A stretch of 64,000 nucleotides of DNA. It comes from a virus. The notes beneath the pieces are model-generated. The model did no database searches. It saw nothing but the letters and a program-made list of their open reading frames with translations, and was not told where the DNA came from. Position numbers and translations under genes: made by a program. The stretch is from the IMG/VR virus record IMGVR_UViG_3300038309_000252, positions 62,001 through 126,000 of that record, one strand, 5' to 3'. Below are positions 35,418-44,349 of this stretch, piece by piece. Within the stretch, counting starts at the first letter, position 1. Each line of letters begins with the position of its first letter.

Positions 35418-35889
35418 TCTTCTTGTATTTCTTTAACTGCTTCAAAACTCTAGAATTATCAAATTCAATGATTTTGTCAATGAATAGAATGCCATTTAAA
35501 TGATCAATTTCATGTTGTACACAAATTGCATCTATATCTTTATATATATTCTCTTGACAAATCCCTTCAATATCTTGGTATGAAACATGTATTGTTTTAT
35601 ATCTTTTAACTCTTCCAGATATTCCAGGTATTGATAAACAACCTTCTTCAGAAATGATAAAATCATAATAATCTATAATAACTGGATTGATTAAAACATT
35701 AAAACTATTCCTATCTATTGATGTATCAAAGCAAATAACTCTTGAATTAATTCCAACTTGTGGAGCAGATAATCCAATTCCATTATTTGAGTACATACTG
35801 TCTTTCATTTTTTTAATAAAAGAAACAGGAAAGGCAGCATCGGAAGAATACTGCCTTAATATCTCATTTGGATATGTAATAATTTTCAT
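35380..35889 (-). CDS. def: peptide deformylase
   Basis: All three deformylase motifs are present: GIGLSAPQVG, EEGCLSIPG and VQHEIDHLNG (Cys and two His bind the metal, Glu is catalytic). 169 residues, with a C-terminal extension. It removes formyl groups from new proteins; phage copies are thought to speed protein maturation. Confidence 0.93.
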   Translation of the reverse strand: MKIITYPNEILRQYSSDAAFPVSFIKKMKDSMYSNNGIGLSAPQVGINSRVICFDTSIDRNSFNVLINPVIIDYYDFIISEEGCLSIPGISGRVKRYKTIHVSYQDIEGICQENIYKDIDAICVQHEIDHLNGILFIDKIIEFDNSRVLKQLKKYKKNVVSQNSNSGFN

Positions 35890-35903
35890 GTGTCATGTCC
35901 AAA

Positions 35904-37640
35904 TCATGTCCAAACAGATCCCCATGAACCAGTTAAAGAACCTTTAGAATAGCTGGTTCCCTTTTGCTCAAAAAAGTTTGAATGTTCAGGAGCATTAATA
36001 ATTTCTTCTACCCATGGTAAAGGATTCTTCTTTACCTTGAATATTCCTTTCATTCCTAAAGCAATCAATCTTCTATCTGCAATATATCTAATATACTTCT
36101 TAACTTCTTGCTCTGTTAAACCTTGGACCCCACCAGTTTTAAAAGCAAGATCAATAAACTTATCCTCTAATTCCACCATTTTTTCTGCGATATTATATAG
36201 TTGACCTTTAATGTCATCTGTCCATAGTGCTCTATGTTCTTTAAGAATTTCCTTAAACAACCATGTCATTCCTTCCACGTGACAATTCCCAGTAACAGAT
36301 ATCTTTCCATTTGAGCGAATTAAAAATGCAGAACCAGGAACAGAAACGCAATAAAATTGTGTTGGTTCATGTGTAATATATCTCTTAACTACAGTTGATG
36401 ATTTGATATATCGAAATGTATTTGAACTTTCAATATATTCACCACAAGCTAATAAAGCAATACAATCAATAACTTCTTTAATTTCTTTTTTCATCACATA
36501 ACTTTCATTATTAATTAAATATAATGAAGTTAATTGAATCCAATATTCAATTGCTTCTCTTGCCCATCTACTTGAAACATAATTTAACTGCCAATAAAAC
36601 CAATTTGGATCTAGTAATTCCCAAAAAATACAATTAATCATTTTTAAATCTTCTGTGGTTAGATTATCTCTACCAATACGCAATTCACCAGTTCTAATAT
36701 AATGTGCTCTACCAGATGATGTTGATGCAGTAAATACTCCTTCCTCACACACCATCCTATGATCAGAAGTAACATGCTGATGAAACGAATCGCTTTCAAA
36801 AATATATGATTCTGATCTACTAGAAACAATAATATCTTTTGGTTTTGTGAACGAAAGTTCTTTATTTTTGATATTATATTGCATCAAAATAGTATCCATA
36901 TCTACTTCAGATATTTTTTTCCATCCGGTCAAAGTTAGTACTTCTGTATCGCCATGCAAGCAGGATTCATCTTTAATTGACCATGCAATCATTTGTCCCA
37001 TTCCATTCATTTTATTATATCTTGTAAAGTTTAATAACATGATGAAAGAAGAAAATAGTTGCATTCCTTCTGTAAAAGCAGAAAAAGCAGCAATTTGTTG
37101 GATAATTTGTTTTTCATTTGTATCCATAAATGTTTCAATAAATTCATGTTTTTCACGCATTTCTTCATATTCAACAAATTGCTGATAAGTAGATTCTGGC
37201 ATTCCTAAAGTATCAATTAAATGAGAATATGCTTGAATATGTACTGCTTCTCTTGCAGCAAAAGACATTAACATCATTCTAATTTCAGGTTTAGGAAACA
37301 ATGGAAGATATTTTGTTACATATGCACCAGCTACATCTACATCAGATTGAGTAAACAATCTAAAAATCTGTGTCAAGAAATACTTTTCTGTAGATGATAA
37401 TTTTGTTTTCCAATCCATAACATCTTGATGCAATGATACTTCATCAACTACCCAGTGCATCTTTTCGTGTACATGATAAAACTCAAATGCTTTAGGATAT
37501 TCAAATGGTTTGTAGTGATTTCTTGGAGTAAAAATACTTCTTTTCTTATTAGTTTGTGATTTCTTTTCATCCATGTATTCTTTTAAATCATATTCTGTGG
37601 TATTAACATGAATTACATTGTTATCATTTAATTCTGTCAT
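35904..37640 (-). CDS. nrdB: ribonucleotide reductase class I small subunit with intein
   Basis: Exteins carry the diiron centre: EAVHIQAYSH, FSAFTEGMQLF and, across the intein, SIKDES joined to CHVEG. The precursor is 578 residues and the spliced protein about 352. The intein covers 36285-36962. The start is ATG 37640, nine bases after GAAGG; ATG 37649 overlaps the nrdA stop but is too close to that site. With nrdA and thyX it forms a deoxynucleotide-supply operon. Confidence 0.93.
   Translation of the reverse strand: MTELNDNNVIHVNTTEYDLKEYMDEKKSQTNKKRSIFTPRNHYKPFEYPKAFEFYHVHEKMHWVVDEVSLHQDVMDWKTKLSSTEKYFLTQIFRLFTQSDVDVAGAYVTKYLPLFPKPEIRMMLMSFAAREAVHIQAYSHLIDTLGMPESTYQQFVEYEEMREKHEFIETFMDTNEKQIIQQIAAFSAFTEGMQLFSSFIMLLNFTRYNKMNGMGQMIAWSIKDESCLHGDTEVLTLTGWKKISEVDMDTILMQYNIKNKELSFTKPKDIIVSSRSESYIFESDSFHQHVTSDHRMVCEEGVFTASTSSGRAHYIRTGELRIGRDNLTTEDLKMINCIFWELLDPNWFYWQLNYVSSRWAREAIEYWIQLTSLYLINNESYVMKKEIKEVIDCIALLACGEYIESSNTFRYIKSSTVVKRYITHEPTQFYCVSVPGSAFLIRSNGKISVTGNCHVEGMTWLFKEILKEHRALWTDDIKGQLYNIAEKMVELEDKFIDLAFKTGGVQGLTEQEVKKYIRYIADRRLIALGMKGIFKVKKNPLPWVEEIINAPEHSNFFEQKGTSYSKGSLTGSWGSVWT
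36285..36962 (-). mobile_element. intein in NrdB (226 residues)
   Basis: Begins CLHGDTEVLTLTGWKKISEV (blocks A), has block B QHVTSDHRM (TxxH), and ends FYCVSVPGSAFLIRSNGK... with SVTGN followed by Cys. The usual penultimate His is Gly. No LAGLIDADG or other endonuclease motif is seen in the central part, so it is probably a mini-intein or one with a decayed endonuclease. It sits between two metal ligands of the enzyme, two residues from each. Confidence 0.93.
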
Positions 37641-37645
37641 TGATT

Positions 37646-39469
37646 TCATCCTTCACAAGCAATACAAGAAGAATCATCTTTTAACATATCTTTCAAATCT
37701 TCAATCTTTTCTCTTGCAATTTTCTTTCCTACTAAATCCGCTTTCTTGATATTTTCGGAACGACAATAATATAAAGATTTTAACCCTTGTTTCCATGCCA
37801 TTAAATGCACCAAATGAACATATTCAATGTTTGCAGTTGGCACAAAAAATAGATTAATGGATTGTGCTTGACAAACATATGGTTGCCTATCTGCTGCATG
37901 TTGAATAATCCATGCTTGATCGATTTCCATAGCTGTTTTAAATATTTTCTTTTCATATTCATCAAGAAAATTCAATTCAGAAACAGAACCATCATTAGCA
38001 ATGATTTCAGACCATACTTCTTCTATATTTTTTCCTTTTTCATCTAGAAGTTTTTCTAAATATTTGTTTCTATGTACCCTTGTTCCATTAATACCTTTTT
38101 CAAGGTAAACATTTGCTCTTAATGGTTCAACAGATGGTGAAGTATTAAGAATAATAGAAGATGATGCATTTGGAGCAATTGCAAATAAATGACTATTTCT
38201 TACTGGAAAATCACTTAAAATACTATCAGGACATGCACCACGATCTTTACCAAGTTGGGTGGTTTTATCCTTAGCTTGAGTATGAATATTTTTCCAAATA
38301 TTTCTATTAAGACCAGAAGCAATTGCAGATTCAAAAGGAATCTTCTTTTTCATCAATAAATTATGCCATCCAAGCGCTCCAATACCAATAGAGCGCTCTG
38401 AAATCGCAGATACAATTGCTCTTTTTAGTTCAAGAAACTTCTTACCTTTTTGAATAAATACTTCCAGTACATTATCAAGCATTTCTACGATGTCTGGGAT
38501 GAAATCTTTATTATCTTTCCAATCATCATAATATTCAAGATTCACAGATGATAAGCAACAAACAAATGTCCTTTCATTATTGGTAGCTAATGTAATTTCA
38601 CTACATAGATTTGAACCATTGCTTTTTAACCCTAACTTCTGTTGATATTCTGGGAAATATCTATTTACTGTATCAATGAACCAAAGGTAAGGTTCACCAG
38701 TTTCCATTCTGATCGTAATAATTCTTTCCCACAATTCCTTCACAGATGCATAATCCACCACACTTTTATCAAATGGATTAAGTAATGGAAACTTATCTAA
38801 TTCTTCTTTTTCTTGTTGTGATAGATTAGAACCATTCAATGATAATGCTTCAACTCTTCTCATAAAATCATCTGTAATATTTACTCCATGGTGAATATTA
38901 AGACATTTTCTATTTGAATCTCCACCAGTTGGTTTTCTCATTTCTAGAAATTCAATAATTTCTGGATGATTAATATCAAGATAAGCTGCTGTGGCACCAC
39001 GTCTTGTTGTACCTTGCTTAAATGCCAATGTATCAACATCATAAGTCTTTAAATGCGGAATAATACCAGATGATTTCCTGTCACCTGGACGAAGATTTAC
39101 ATGTAAACCAACACCACCACCAACAACTGCTAGCATTCTTGTTTCTGAACTAGTTTCAAGAATACTTTCCATGGAATCATCAAGAAAAGAACCAAAACAT
39201 GAAATTGGCAATGATCGTGATGAATTATTATAGCTTAAAATTGGTGATGCAAAACTTAACCACATCTTAGAACTATAATCATATAATCTTTGTGCATGTT
39301 GTAAATTGCTTCCAAATATTTTTGATATAAAAGCAAATCTATGTTGTGGAGAAGTTTCTCCCTCTTGCATGTAACCTTCTTTTAATCTTTCTAACCCTGA
39401 TTCTGAAAATAGATTATCTCTTGAATAATCTATTTTAATATCATTAATAAAATCTATTGTATTGCTCAT
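37646..39469 (-). CDS. nrdA: ribonucleotide reductase class I large subunit
   Basis: 607 residues. Signatures include LPISCFGSFLDDS (active-site Cys), GTTRRGATAAYLDINHPEI, SNLCSEI and the C-terminal redox pair SSCIACEG. There is no ATP-cone at the N terminus, so activity regulation by dATP is probably lost. ATG 39469 overlaps the thyX stop; the frame is open from 39487. No intein here. Confidence 0.95.
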   Translation of the reverse strand: MSNTIDFINDIKIDYSRDNLFSESGLERLKEGYMQEGETSPQHRFAFISKIFGSNLQHAQRLYDYSSKMWLSFASPILSYNNSSRSLPISCFGSFLDDSMESILETSSETRMLAVVGGGVGLHVNLRPGDRKSSGIIPHLKTYDVDTLAFKQGTTRRGATAAYLDINHPEIIEFLEMRKPTGGDSNRKCLNIHHGVNITDDFMRRVEALSLNGSNLSQQEKEELDKFPLLNPFDKSVVDYASVKELWERIITIRMETGEPYLWFIDTVNRYFPEYQQKLGLKSNGSNLCSEITLATNNERTFVCCLSSVNLEYYDDWKDNKDFIPDIVEMLDNVLEVFIQKGKKFLELKRAIVSAISERSIGIGALGWHNLLMKKKIPFESAIASGLNRNIWKNIHTQAKDKTTQLGKDRGACPDSILSDFPVRNSHLFAIAPNASSSIILNTSPSVEPLRANVYLEKGINGTRVHRNKYLEKLLDEKGKNIEEVWSEIIANDGSVSELNFLDEYEKKIFKTAMEIDQAWIIQHAADRQPYVCQAQSINLFFVPTANIEYVHLVHLMAWKQGLKSLYYCRSENIKKADLVGKKIAREKIEDLKDMLKDDSSCIACEG

Positions 39470-40338
39470 GAGCTTTCTGTTTCCCAAAGTTTCCTAAATT
39501 GATTCCAATTTGATAAATTACCTTGTAAATATGGACTAAATGAATCATGTAATACAGGTGTTGCTTGATGTTCTAAAGGAGAAGCATGAATTGGATTACT
39601 CTTGACCAATCTTTCAAATAGCTTCATGTCATCATCAATTGATGGTGAGGTTTGATCGTGCTTAAGATATGAAACTCTGCAACATCTTGCTGCGCTTATT
39701 TTTGGCAAAAAATAATGATCAGTTTTATATCTTGGATCATTATATAGTGTATCAATTTCACTAGATTTGATATATGGAAGATGCCATTCTCCAGCATGTA
39801 ATTCAACTGGTTTTGAATTATTTAATGCGGATTTCATTTCTTTAGCTAACGTTTGAATCTCTGGTTGAGCATCCGGATGATCTCGTAAATTGAAAAAATT
39901 ATCCCATTCTGTTGAAGTAACAACACCTTCTACATACATGAATGGTTCAAGTAATCTATTTACAATTTGTTTATGTACACCTAAATCATACATGTATTCT
40001 GCTACATCAGCATTGTAATTAGCTGCTGCTATCCATTCTGCCTTTGCTAACTCTAAATCAGGATACTCTAATTCATCATTTGCTTGCATTCCAGGTTTAT
40101 TCCTTCCCCAAAATACAGGAATTGCTGGATTAGTACGTACCTGTTCAATAAGTTTTGATGTTGGAATAGCTCTTGATGAAGAAAAGTTTCTACTGAATAC
40201 TCTATGGGTATTAAACTCTGCAAGAATAAACCTATGAAACTTAACTTGCATTGTTGTAATTCTGAATAATTTATTGTGAAGTAGTGGATCATACTTATCA
40301 ATATTTACTGAATCTGCAATAATCTTTGCCTCAATCAT
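39466..40338 (-). CDS. thyX: FAD-dependent thymidylate synthase ThyX
   Basis: Converts dUMP to dTMP with FAD and folate. The ThyX motif appears as HRVFSRNFSSSRAIP, and ELHAGEWHLPY and AARCCRVSYL (dUMP side) follow. GTG 40347 begins the open frame, but ATG 40338 has AAGGTG six bases upstream. Overlaps nrdA. Confidence 0.93.
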   Translation of the reverse strand: MIEAKIIADSVNIDKYDPLLHNKLFRITTMQVKFHRFILAEFNTHRVFSRNFSSSRAIPTSKLIEQVRTNPAIPVFWGRNKPGMQANDELEYPDLELAKAEWIAAANYNADVAEYMYDLGVHKQIVNRLLEPFMYVEGVVTSTEWDNFFNLRDHPDAQPEIQTLAKEMKSALNNSKPVELHAGEWHLPYIKSSEIDTLYNDPRYKTDHYFLPKISAARCCRVSYLKHDQTSPSIDDDMKLFERLVKSNPIHASPLEHQATPVLHDSFSPYLQGNLSNWNQFRKLWETESS

Positions 40339-40348
40339 TATGTTCACC

Positions 40349-41341
40349 TTAACATTTTTTCCAAAAAGAAAATCTAGCTTTAGCTTCTAATCCTGAATAA
40401 GTATTTTCTTGAATAATATCAACAATATCTTCTGATGAATAACCAGCTAATATCATTTCATTGATATCTTTTTGCTTTATGAATTCAGGAAAAAGACAAA
40501 CCTTAAAATCTTGATTGATAGTCTTTTCGATCAAATGAGATATTGTTTTTGATCTTGGTTCATTATCATATATTATAATAATATTATCTTTATTTCTTTG
40601 CAAGAAATTACCATTAAATGTAGAACCAGATACAGCAATTGCATTTGGAAGAAATAATGAGTCTATTGGTCCTTCAACCACCAAAATAGGTTTATTGATA
40701 TTTATTCTATCCAATCCATAGATTGCATCTTTTGCCTGGTCAATTTTGATGGTGTAATATTTAGGAAAATGATTATCAATACTTCTTCCTTGAAATGCAA
40801 ACCAATGATTGTTTTCTATGTAAGGAATAATTAACCTTGGATGGTCATCATTATATTCAAACTTATTTGGGATAATTGAATTGACAAATTGCATGAACCC
40901 AGGTGTATAATAAAGTATATTAAAATATTTATCTGGAATCTTTCTATTTTTTACATATGAAAAAACTGGATGATCTTCATCCAATTCTGCTATAGACTGC
41001 AATCCAATATTTACATCAACAATATTATTGTCAATTGTTTCTTTTTCTTTAATGCCAATTGAAACAGGATAAGGATTATACTTATCTAGTACATATTCAT
41101 CAAAACTTGTTGGATCAATAGTTCTTAAGAAATATCTAAAAGATGAACTATAACCACAATTATGGCATTTAACAAATAATTGATCTTTATGTTTATAGAT
41201 GTAGCATCTAGCTTTCTTCTTATTTGAAGAACTATCACCACAAATTGGACAAGAAAAGTTCCAAATATAATTACCTTTATACTTGAAGTTTCTTAGTTTA
41301 CAATTTAATTGATTGGCGTAATTTACATCAACAAATAACAT
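40349..41341 (-). CDS. 61: DNA primase (gp61/DnaG-type)
   Basis: N-terminal zinc ribbon CPICGDSSSN ... CHNCGYSSS, then the TOPRIM domain with VVEGPIDSLFLP and IIIIYDNEPRSK. It makes primers for lagging-strand synthesis with gp41. The start is ATG 41341, eight bases after GGGG; the longer frame from 41470 runs through its own promoter. It heads the minus-strand operon. Confidence 0.92.
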   Translation of the reverse strand: MLFVDVNYANQLNCKLRNFKYKGNYIWNFSCPICGDSSSNKKKARCYIYKHKDQLFVKCHNCGYSSSFRYFLRTIDPTSFDEYVLDKYNPYPVSIGIKEKETIDNNIVDVNIGLQSIAELDEDHPVFSYVKNRKIPDKYFNILYYTPGFMQFVNSIIPNKFEYNDDHPRLIIPYIENNHWFAFQGRSIDNHFPKYYTIKIDQAKDAIYGLDRININKPILVVEGPIDSLFLPNAIAVSGSTFNGNFLQRNKDNIIIIYDNEPRSKTISHLIEKTINQDFKVCLFPEFIKQKDINEMILAGYSSEDIVDIIQENTYSGLEAKARFSFWKKC

Positions 41342-41365
41342 TGTTATGATCCCCAATTTTTGAAT

Positions 41366-41394
41366 ATTATATACCAATTTGATCAATTGGTCAA
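41366..41394 (-). promoter_or_regulatory. sigma-70 promoter of the primase operon
   Basis: On the minus strand: TTGACC, 17 bases, TATAAT, 25 bases before the primase start and back to back with the IR-R promoter. Confidence 0.85.
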
Positions 41395-41419
41395 TATTCT
41401 TTTTTTGTTCTAAAAAGAC

Positions 41420-41448
41420 TTGACTTTTGTCCAAAAATATGGTATAAT
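41420..41448 (+). promoter_or_regulatory. sigma-70 promoter of IR-R transcript
   Basis: TTGACT, 17 bases, TATAAT, identical to the IR-L promoter and pointing away from the primase into the repeat. Confidence 0.85.
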
Positions 41449-41895
41449 AAATGTGTTCTTTAAGGAACAAAAAAACTTTAACGATCTAGAACATTAAATT
41501 AACCTAGATCAATTAAACAAAAAACATTATACCATAAAAGGTAACCTTAAGGTAACTTTAAACAATAAATGATCTAGAACAACTAAACAATGTAACATTG
41601 CAACAAAAGTGCAACATAAAAATCTATTATTTTGAATTTTTCATGTATAAATATCTCTGAGATGTTTGAAGATACTTAGAAACAAGATTAAACAAGAAAC
41701 ATTGAACAACAAATTAACCCTGGATCAACCTGGTTCAATTAAACAAGAAACATTGAACAACAAATTAACCCTGGATCAACCTGGTTCAATTAAACAATAA
41801 ATAATCTAGAACAAGATAATATTAAATCAATCATCCTTTGTTGGTTTGAGGCAGAAATCCATCTTTAAAATTAAATTTTAAGTAACAGAAAACAT
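41420..41895 (+). repeat. right copy of long inverted repeat (IR-R), probable promoter-driven noncoding RNA
   Basis: Reverse-complement partner of 2308-2730. It shares the promoter, the 5' hairpin, the first 125 bases and the distal end, and contains two tandem 60-base modules (around 41692-41811) with CCTGGATCAACCTGG. It has an extra block, about 41580-41690, absent from the left copy, holding a TATAAATA octamer (41646-41653), the T4 late-promoter sequence. No coding frame is seen. Downstream genes are on the other strand. Confidence 0.8.
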
Positions 41896-42006
41896 ACATG
41901 ATTAAAGAATCATGTATTCATGGTATGATTAGATTTAGTTAGATCGTTAGGAACTAACGATTATGATTCTGTGGATTAAGACTTTAAGGTAACGTTAATG
42001 TTACCT
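41894..42006. other. cluster of three hairpins
   Basis: A ten-base stem (ATACATGATT, loop AAAG, 41894-41917), an eight-base stem (ATCGTTAG, loop GAA, 41943-41961) and a seven-base stem (AGGTAAC, 41987-42006). They lie between IR-R and the first early gene, where transcripts from both sides meet, so they may stop both. T runs are weak. Confidence 0.55.
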
Positions 42007-42040
42007 AAGTTTGATTGATGAAAGATGAAGCATTAGTTGT

Positions 42041-42301
42041 TTAAGCAGCAATGTAGTTCACGTGTAATTCATCATTTGTATTGGCGAATGATTTAATGTT
42101 TAATTTTGTATGAAAAGATCTTTTTGCATAAAATCTTTCATATACTGATTCTATATATTCCTTTGTTTCAATACCAGTAAGATCATGGGCAAATACTGGT
42201 ACTTCTTGATTGTAATGTCCAAATTTAAAATTTTTTGGAAAATTACAATCATGATGTGGAAATTCTATTGTTTTCATTGTCCTTTTCGTCCATTCATACA
42301 T
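42041..42301 (-). CDS. hypothetical early protein
   Basis: 86 residues from ATG 42301; ATG 42277 is also possible and neither has a well-spaced ribosome-binding site. Contains EFPHHDCNFPKNFKFGHYN and a helical end. No family recognised. It is the promoter-distal gene of the leftward early cluster. Confidence 0.5.
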   Translation of the reverse strand: MYEWTKRTMKTIEFPHHDCNFPKNFKFGHYNQEVPVFAHDLTGIETKEYIESVYERFYAKRSFHTKLNIKSFANTNDELHVNYIAA

Positions 42302-42380
42302 GAATGATGTGTTTATGGAAACCAATTAGATGCTTAGCAATTGGTTAGTTCATTCTTCACCACTATACCTTCTGAAGGTA

Positions 42381-42404
42381 AGAAGGCAGGTTAACCTGCC
42401 TTCT
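42381..42404 (-). terminator. hairpin containing the stop codon of the next gene
   Basis: AGAAGGCAGG, loop TTAA, CCTGCCTTCT. The loop contains the TAA of the gene ending at 42391. No T run follows. Confidence 0.6.
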
Positions 42405-42870
42405 CCTTACACATATAGAAGTATGTTGATGCCACAGAAGGTTTCATTCCTTCAATGCCATCCACAAATAGCTTGATGATATTGCTTCTGGTCCTATCAG
42501 CATCTGGACACTTTTTATATATATCCAAAGCAATCGCTAGCTTGGATTCGCTTCTGGTCTTCCTTGGACCAGTTGCCTTAGCATTAACTGCCTTTTTAGG
42601 TTTTGCCTTAGAAACTGCATCATTCTTTGGTCTATATAGTTTAGAAATAATTTCTCCAACATTACTATACCTTTTAGGTGTTAAGGTTTCCTTAGCGGTT
42701 TCATGAGCTAAGGATTTGTCTTTAGACCTACCTTTGCAATCATCAATGTAGGATTCAATCCTATCAACCAGGGATTCAACTTCTTGGTCAATATCGTCTT
42801 CCTCCTCTGAGGAATCTATAAGGATTTGGTCCACATCAACAACTGGGCAATGGCATTTAACGTCATCCAT
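42391..42870 (-). CDS. early protein with C-terminal ASTYFY domain
   Basis: 159 residues. The N-terminal half is acidic (SSEEEDDIDQEVESL), the middle basic and flexible (KAKPKKAVNAKATGPRKTR). The last 50 residues, with ALDIYKKCPDADRTRSNI and MKPSVASTYFYMCKEKAG, match the C terminus of the protein at 45330, so a shared helical domain is fused to unlike N termini. GGAGG lies seven bases before ATG 42870 and four before ATG 42873. Confidence 0.7.
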   Translation of the reverse strand: MDDVKCHCPVVDVDQILIDSSEEEDDIDQEVESLVDRIESYIDDCKGRSKDKSLAHETAKETLTPKRYSNVGEIISKLYRPKNDAVSKAKPKKAVNAKATGPRKTRSESKLAIALDIYKKCPDADRTRSNIIKLFVDGIEGMKPSVASTYFYMCKEKAG

Positions 42871-42903
42871 CATTCGTCCTCCAATCACCTACATGATGGT
42901 AAT

Positions 42904-42932
42904 AGCTTAAACTATGTTTGCTAACTTGTCAA
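42904..42932 (-). promoter_or_regulatory. probable early promoter
   Basis: On the minus strand TTGACA, 17 bases, TAAGCT. The -35 is consensus; the -10 is weak. Confidence 0.5.
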
Positions 42933-43035
42933 CTGTGTGAAATTAATACATGCATGTGTGTGGAAATGAAATAGCATCTGGTCTATTGCTAGACCAGATG
43001 CTGTATAATCGCATTGCATTCATGGTATGCCTGGT

Positions 43036-43377
43036 TCAGATCGAAAGGCAATCAATTATTGCTTGATTGAACACACGCTTGTAATTATCGACAAGGTCTT
43101 CCTTGAAATAAATGAATTGGTCATGAATGTAATACATTGGAATAGATGGACGTTTGACCACACAGGCATTATAGGTTTCCTGTTTCAATTCCATTAAATC
43201 ATCCTCAGAAATCCCATTTGGGATTTCAATGGATTTTGTTGAATAGAATTGCTTCTGTGCATTATGCCTTGCAAGCATTTCAACCAAGGTAAACATTACC
43301 TGGTCTGCATGATCAACACCATGTTCCATAATGGAATTATACATGGTTTCATTATTGGCAATGGAATCAAACTTCAT
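43036..43377 (-). CDS. hypothetical early protein
   Basis: 113 residues, starting MKFDSIANNETMYNSI with GAGG six bases ahead; the frame opens at 43425. Helical, no motif recognised. It has its own promoter (43414-43442). Confidence 0.6.
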   Translation of the reverse strand: MKFDSIANNETMYNSIMEHGVDHADQVMFTLVEMLARHNAQKQFYSTKSIEIPNGISEDDLMELKQETYNACVVKRPSIPMYYIHDQFIYFKEDLVDNYKRVFNQAIIDCLSI

Positions 43378-43413
43378 GATATACCTCGCAATCACCATTT
43401 TCATTGTGGTTAC

Positions 43414-43442
43414 AATGTAACACAAGCGATAATGGTTGTCAA
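43414..43442 (-). promoter_or_regulatory. early promoter
   Basis: On the minus strand CATAGTTGACA, 17 bases, TACATT, 37 bases before the start at 43377. Confidence 0.7.
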
Positions 43443-43475
43443 CTATGCACGAATGATTCAGATTCCAGGTCTTTC

Positions 43476-43549
43476 AGCTAGGCACCATGGTGCCTAGCTC
43501 AGCTAGGCACCACAACTAGGAATAGACGCTAAGCGCGAGCTTAGCGTCT
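43476..43549 (-). terminator. two strong hairpins between early genes
   Basis: A perfect 24-base palindrome (43476-43499, arms AGCTAGGCACCA) and an 11-base stem (AGACGCTAAGC, loop GCGA, 43524-43549). A further partial copy of AGCTAGGCACC lies between them. They follow the gene ending at 43567 on the minus strand and probably terminate it. Confidence 0.65.
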
Positions 43550-43566
43550 CCACCACTATGCCTTTA

Positions 43567-43749
43567 TTAACGGGTTTCCTTCAGGATTTCGCGCGCATAT
43601 GCCTTTGCTGTTGCTTCCGTATATCCGCGTGTTGAATGCATGAGGTAGACCTTAATTTCATTCCTGATGTCGGACATCGAAAGTGTTGGATTCACCGACA
43701 CCATCATATCCATATAGTTTCTGGCATCTTGCTTAATAGTCTTCTTCAT
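43567..43749 (-). CDS. small early protein, paralogue of 49826 gene
   Basis: 60 residues: DARNYMDMMVSVNPTLSMSD and ATAKAYAREILKETR. The pattern (aromatic-Met helix, NPxxSxSxI, then TAKxYAxxLKKE) is shared with the proteins at 49826 and, more weakly, 53055. AAGGAG lies seven bases before ATG 43749. Its own promoter precedes it. Confidence 0.65.
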   Translation of the reverse strand: MKKTIKQDARNYMDMMVSVNPTLSMSDIRNEIKVYLMHSTRGYTEATAKAYAREILKETR

Positions 43750-43779
43750 CACTACGCTCCTTCACCAAACAATGACTAC

Positions 43780-43809
43780 ATCATACCCTAAGCAGTTCAC
43801 ACGTGTCAA
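43780..43809 (-). promoter_or_regulatory. early promoter
   Basis: On the minus strand AGTTGACA, 18 bases, TATGAT, upstream of the gene starting at 43749. Confidence 0.7.
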
Positions 43810-43816
43810 CTGTTCA

Positions 43817-44281
43817 TTAATTGAGCGCTAACCTGAATGACAACAGGTACACGTCTTCAAACCTGTCTTTGATATTTTGAATCCTTTCCATACATGTATC
43901 CAATGAATGATCACCATAAACCAAACGCTCAATCAACCACCAATCGTCTATTGGCATGCGCTGCAATTGCAAACCATGCATGCCATTAGCAAGAAACAGC
44001 TTGGCAGACTTGGAAGCAACATAAGATGCCACCAGCAGCATTGCTTCATCCTTGGATTCACAAGAATCCTTAAGAACCTCGACATGAGGATCATTAAGCA
44101 GCGATATCCAATGCAGGTCAACAACATCAGGAGCGATATTGTTAAATATCAAGCTACCATCAGTTTCTGTTTTTTCGATCCAAGACTTGAATCGATTAGC
44201 AGCATTGACGTCAAAGGATTCATCCTCACATTTCAAGGATTCAATCATTCCAAAAACAGTCATAGATGTAGATGTAGTCAT
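43817..44281 (-). CDS. hypothetical early protein
   Basis: 154 residues; middle segment DVVDLHWISLLNDPHVEVLK and MLLVASYVASKSAKLFLANG are helical. No family recognised. Start ATG 44281 with AGGA upstream. Confidence 0.6.
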   Translation of the reverse strand: MTTSTSMTVFGMIESLKCEDESFDVNAANRFKSWIEKTETDGSLIFNNIAPDVVDLHWISLLNDPHVEVLKDSCESKDEAMLLVASYVASKSAKLFLANGMHGLQLQRMPIDDWWLIERLVYGDHSLDTCMERIQNIKDRFEDVYLLSFRLALN

Positions 44282-44349
44282 TTTTGGTTCCTATTGATAC
44301 TGATCGCAAAGAACTTGAACGTATGATTCTACTGGATTAACCAGTATCT

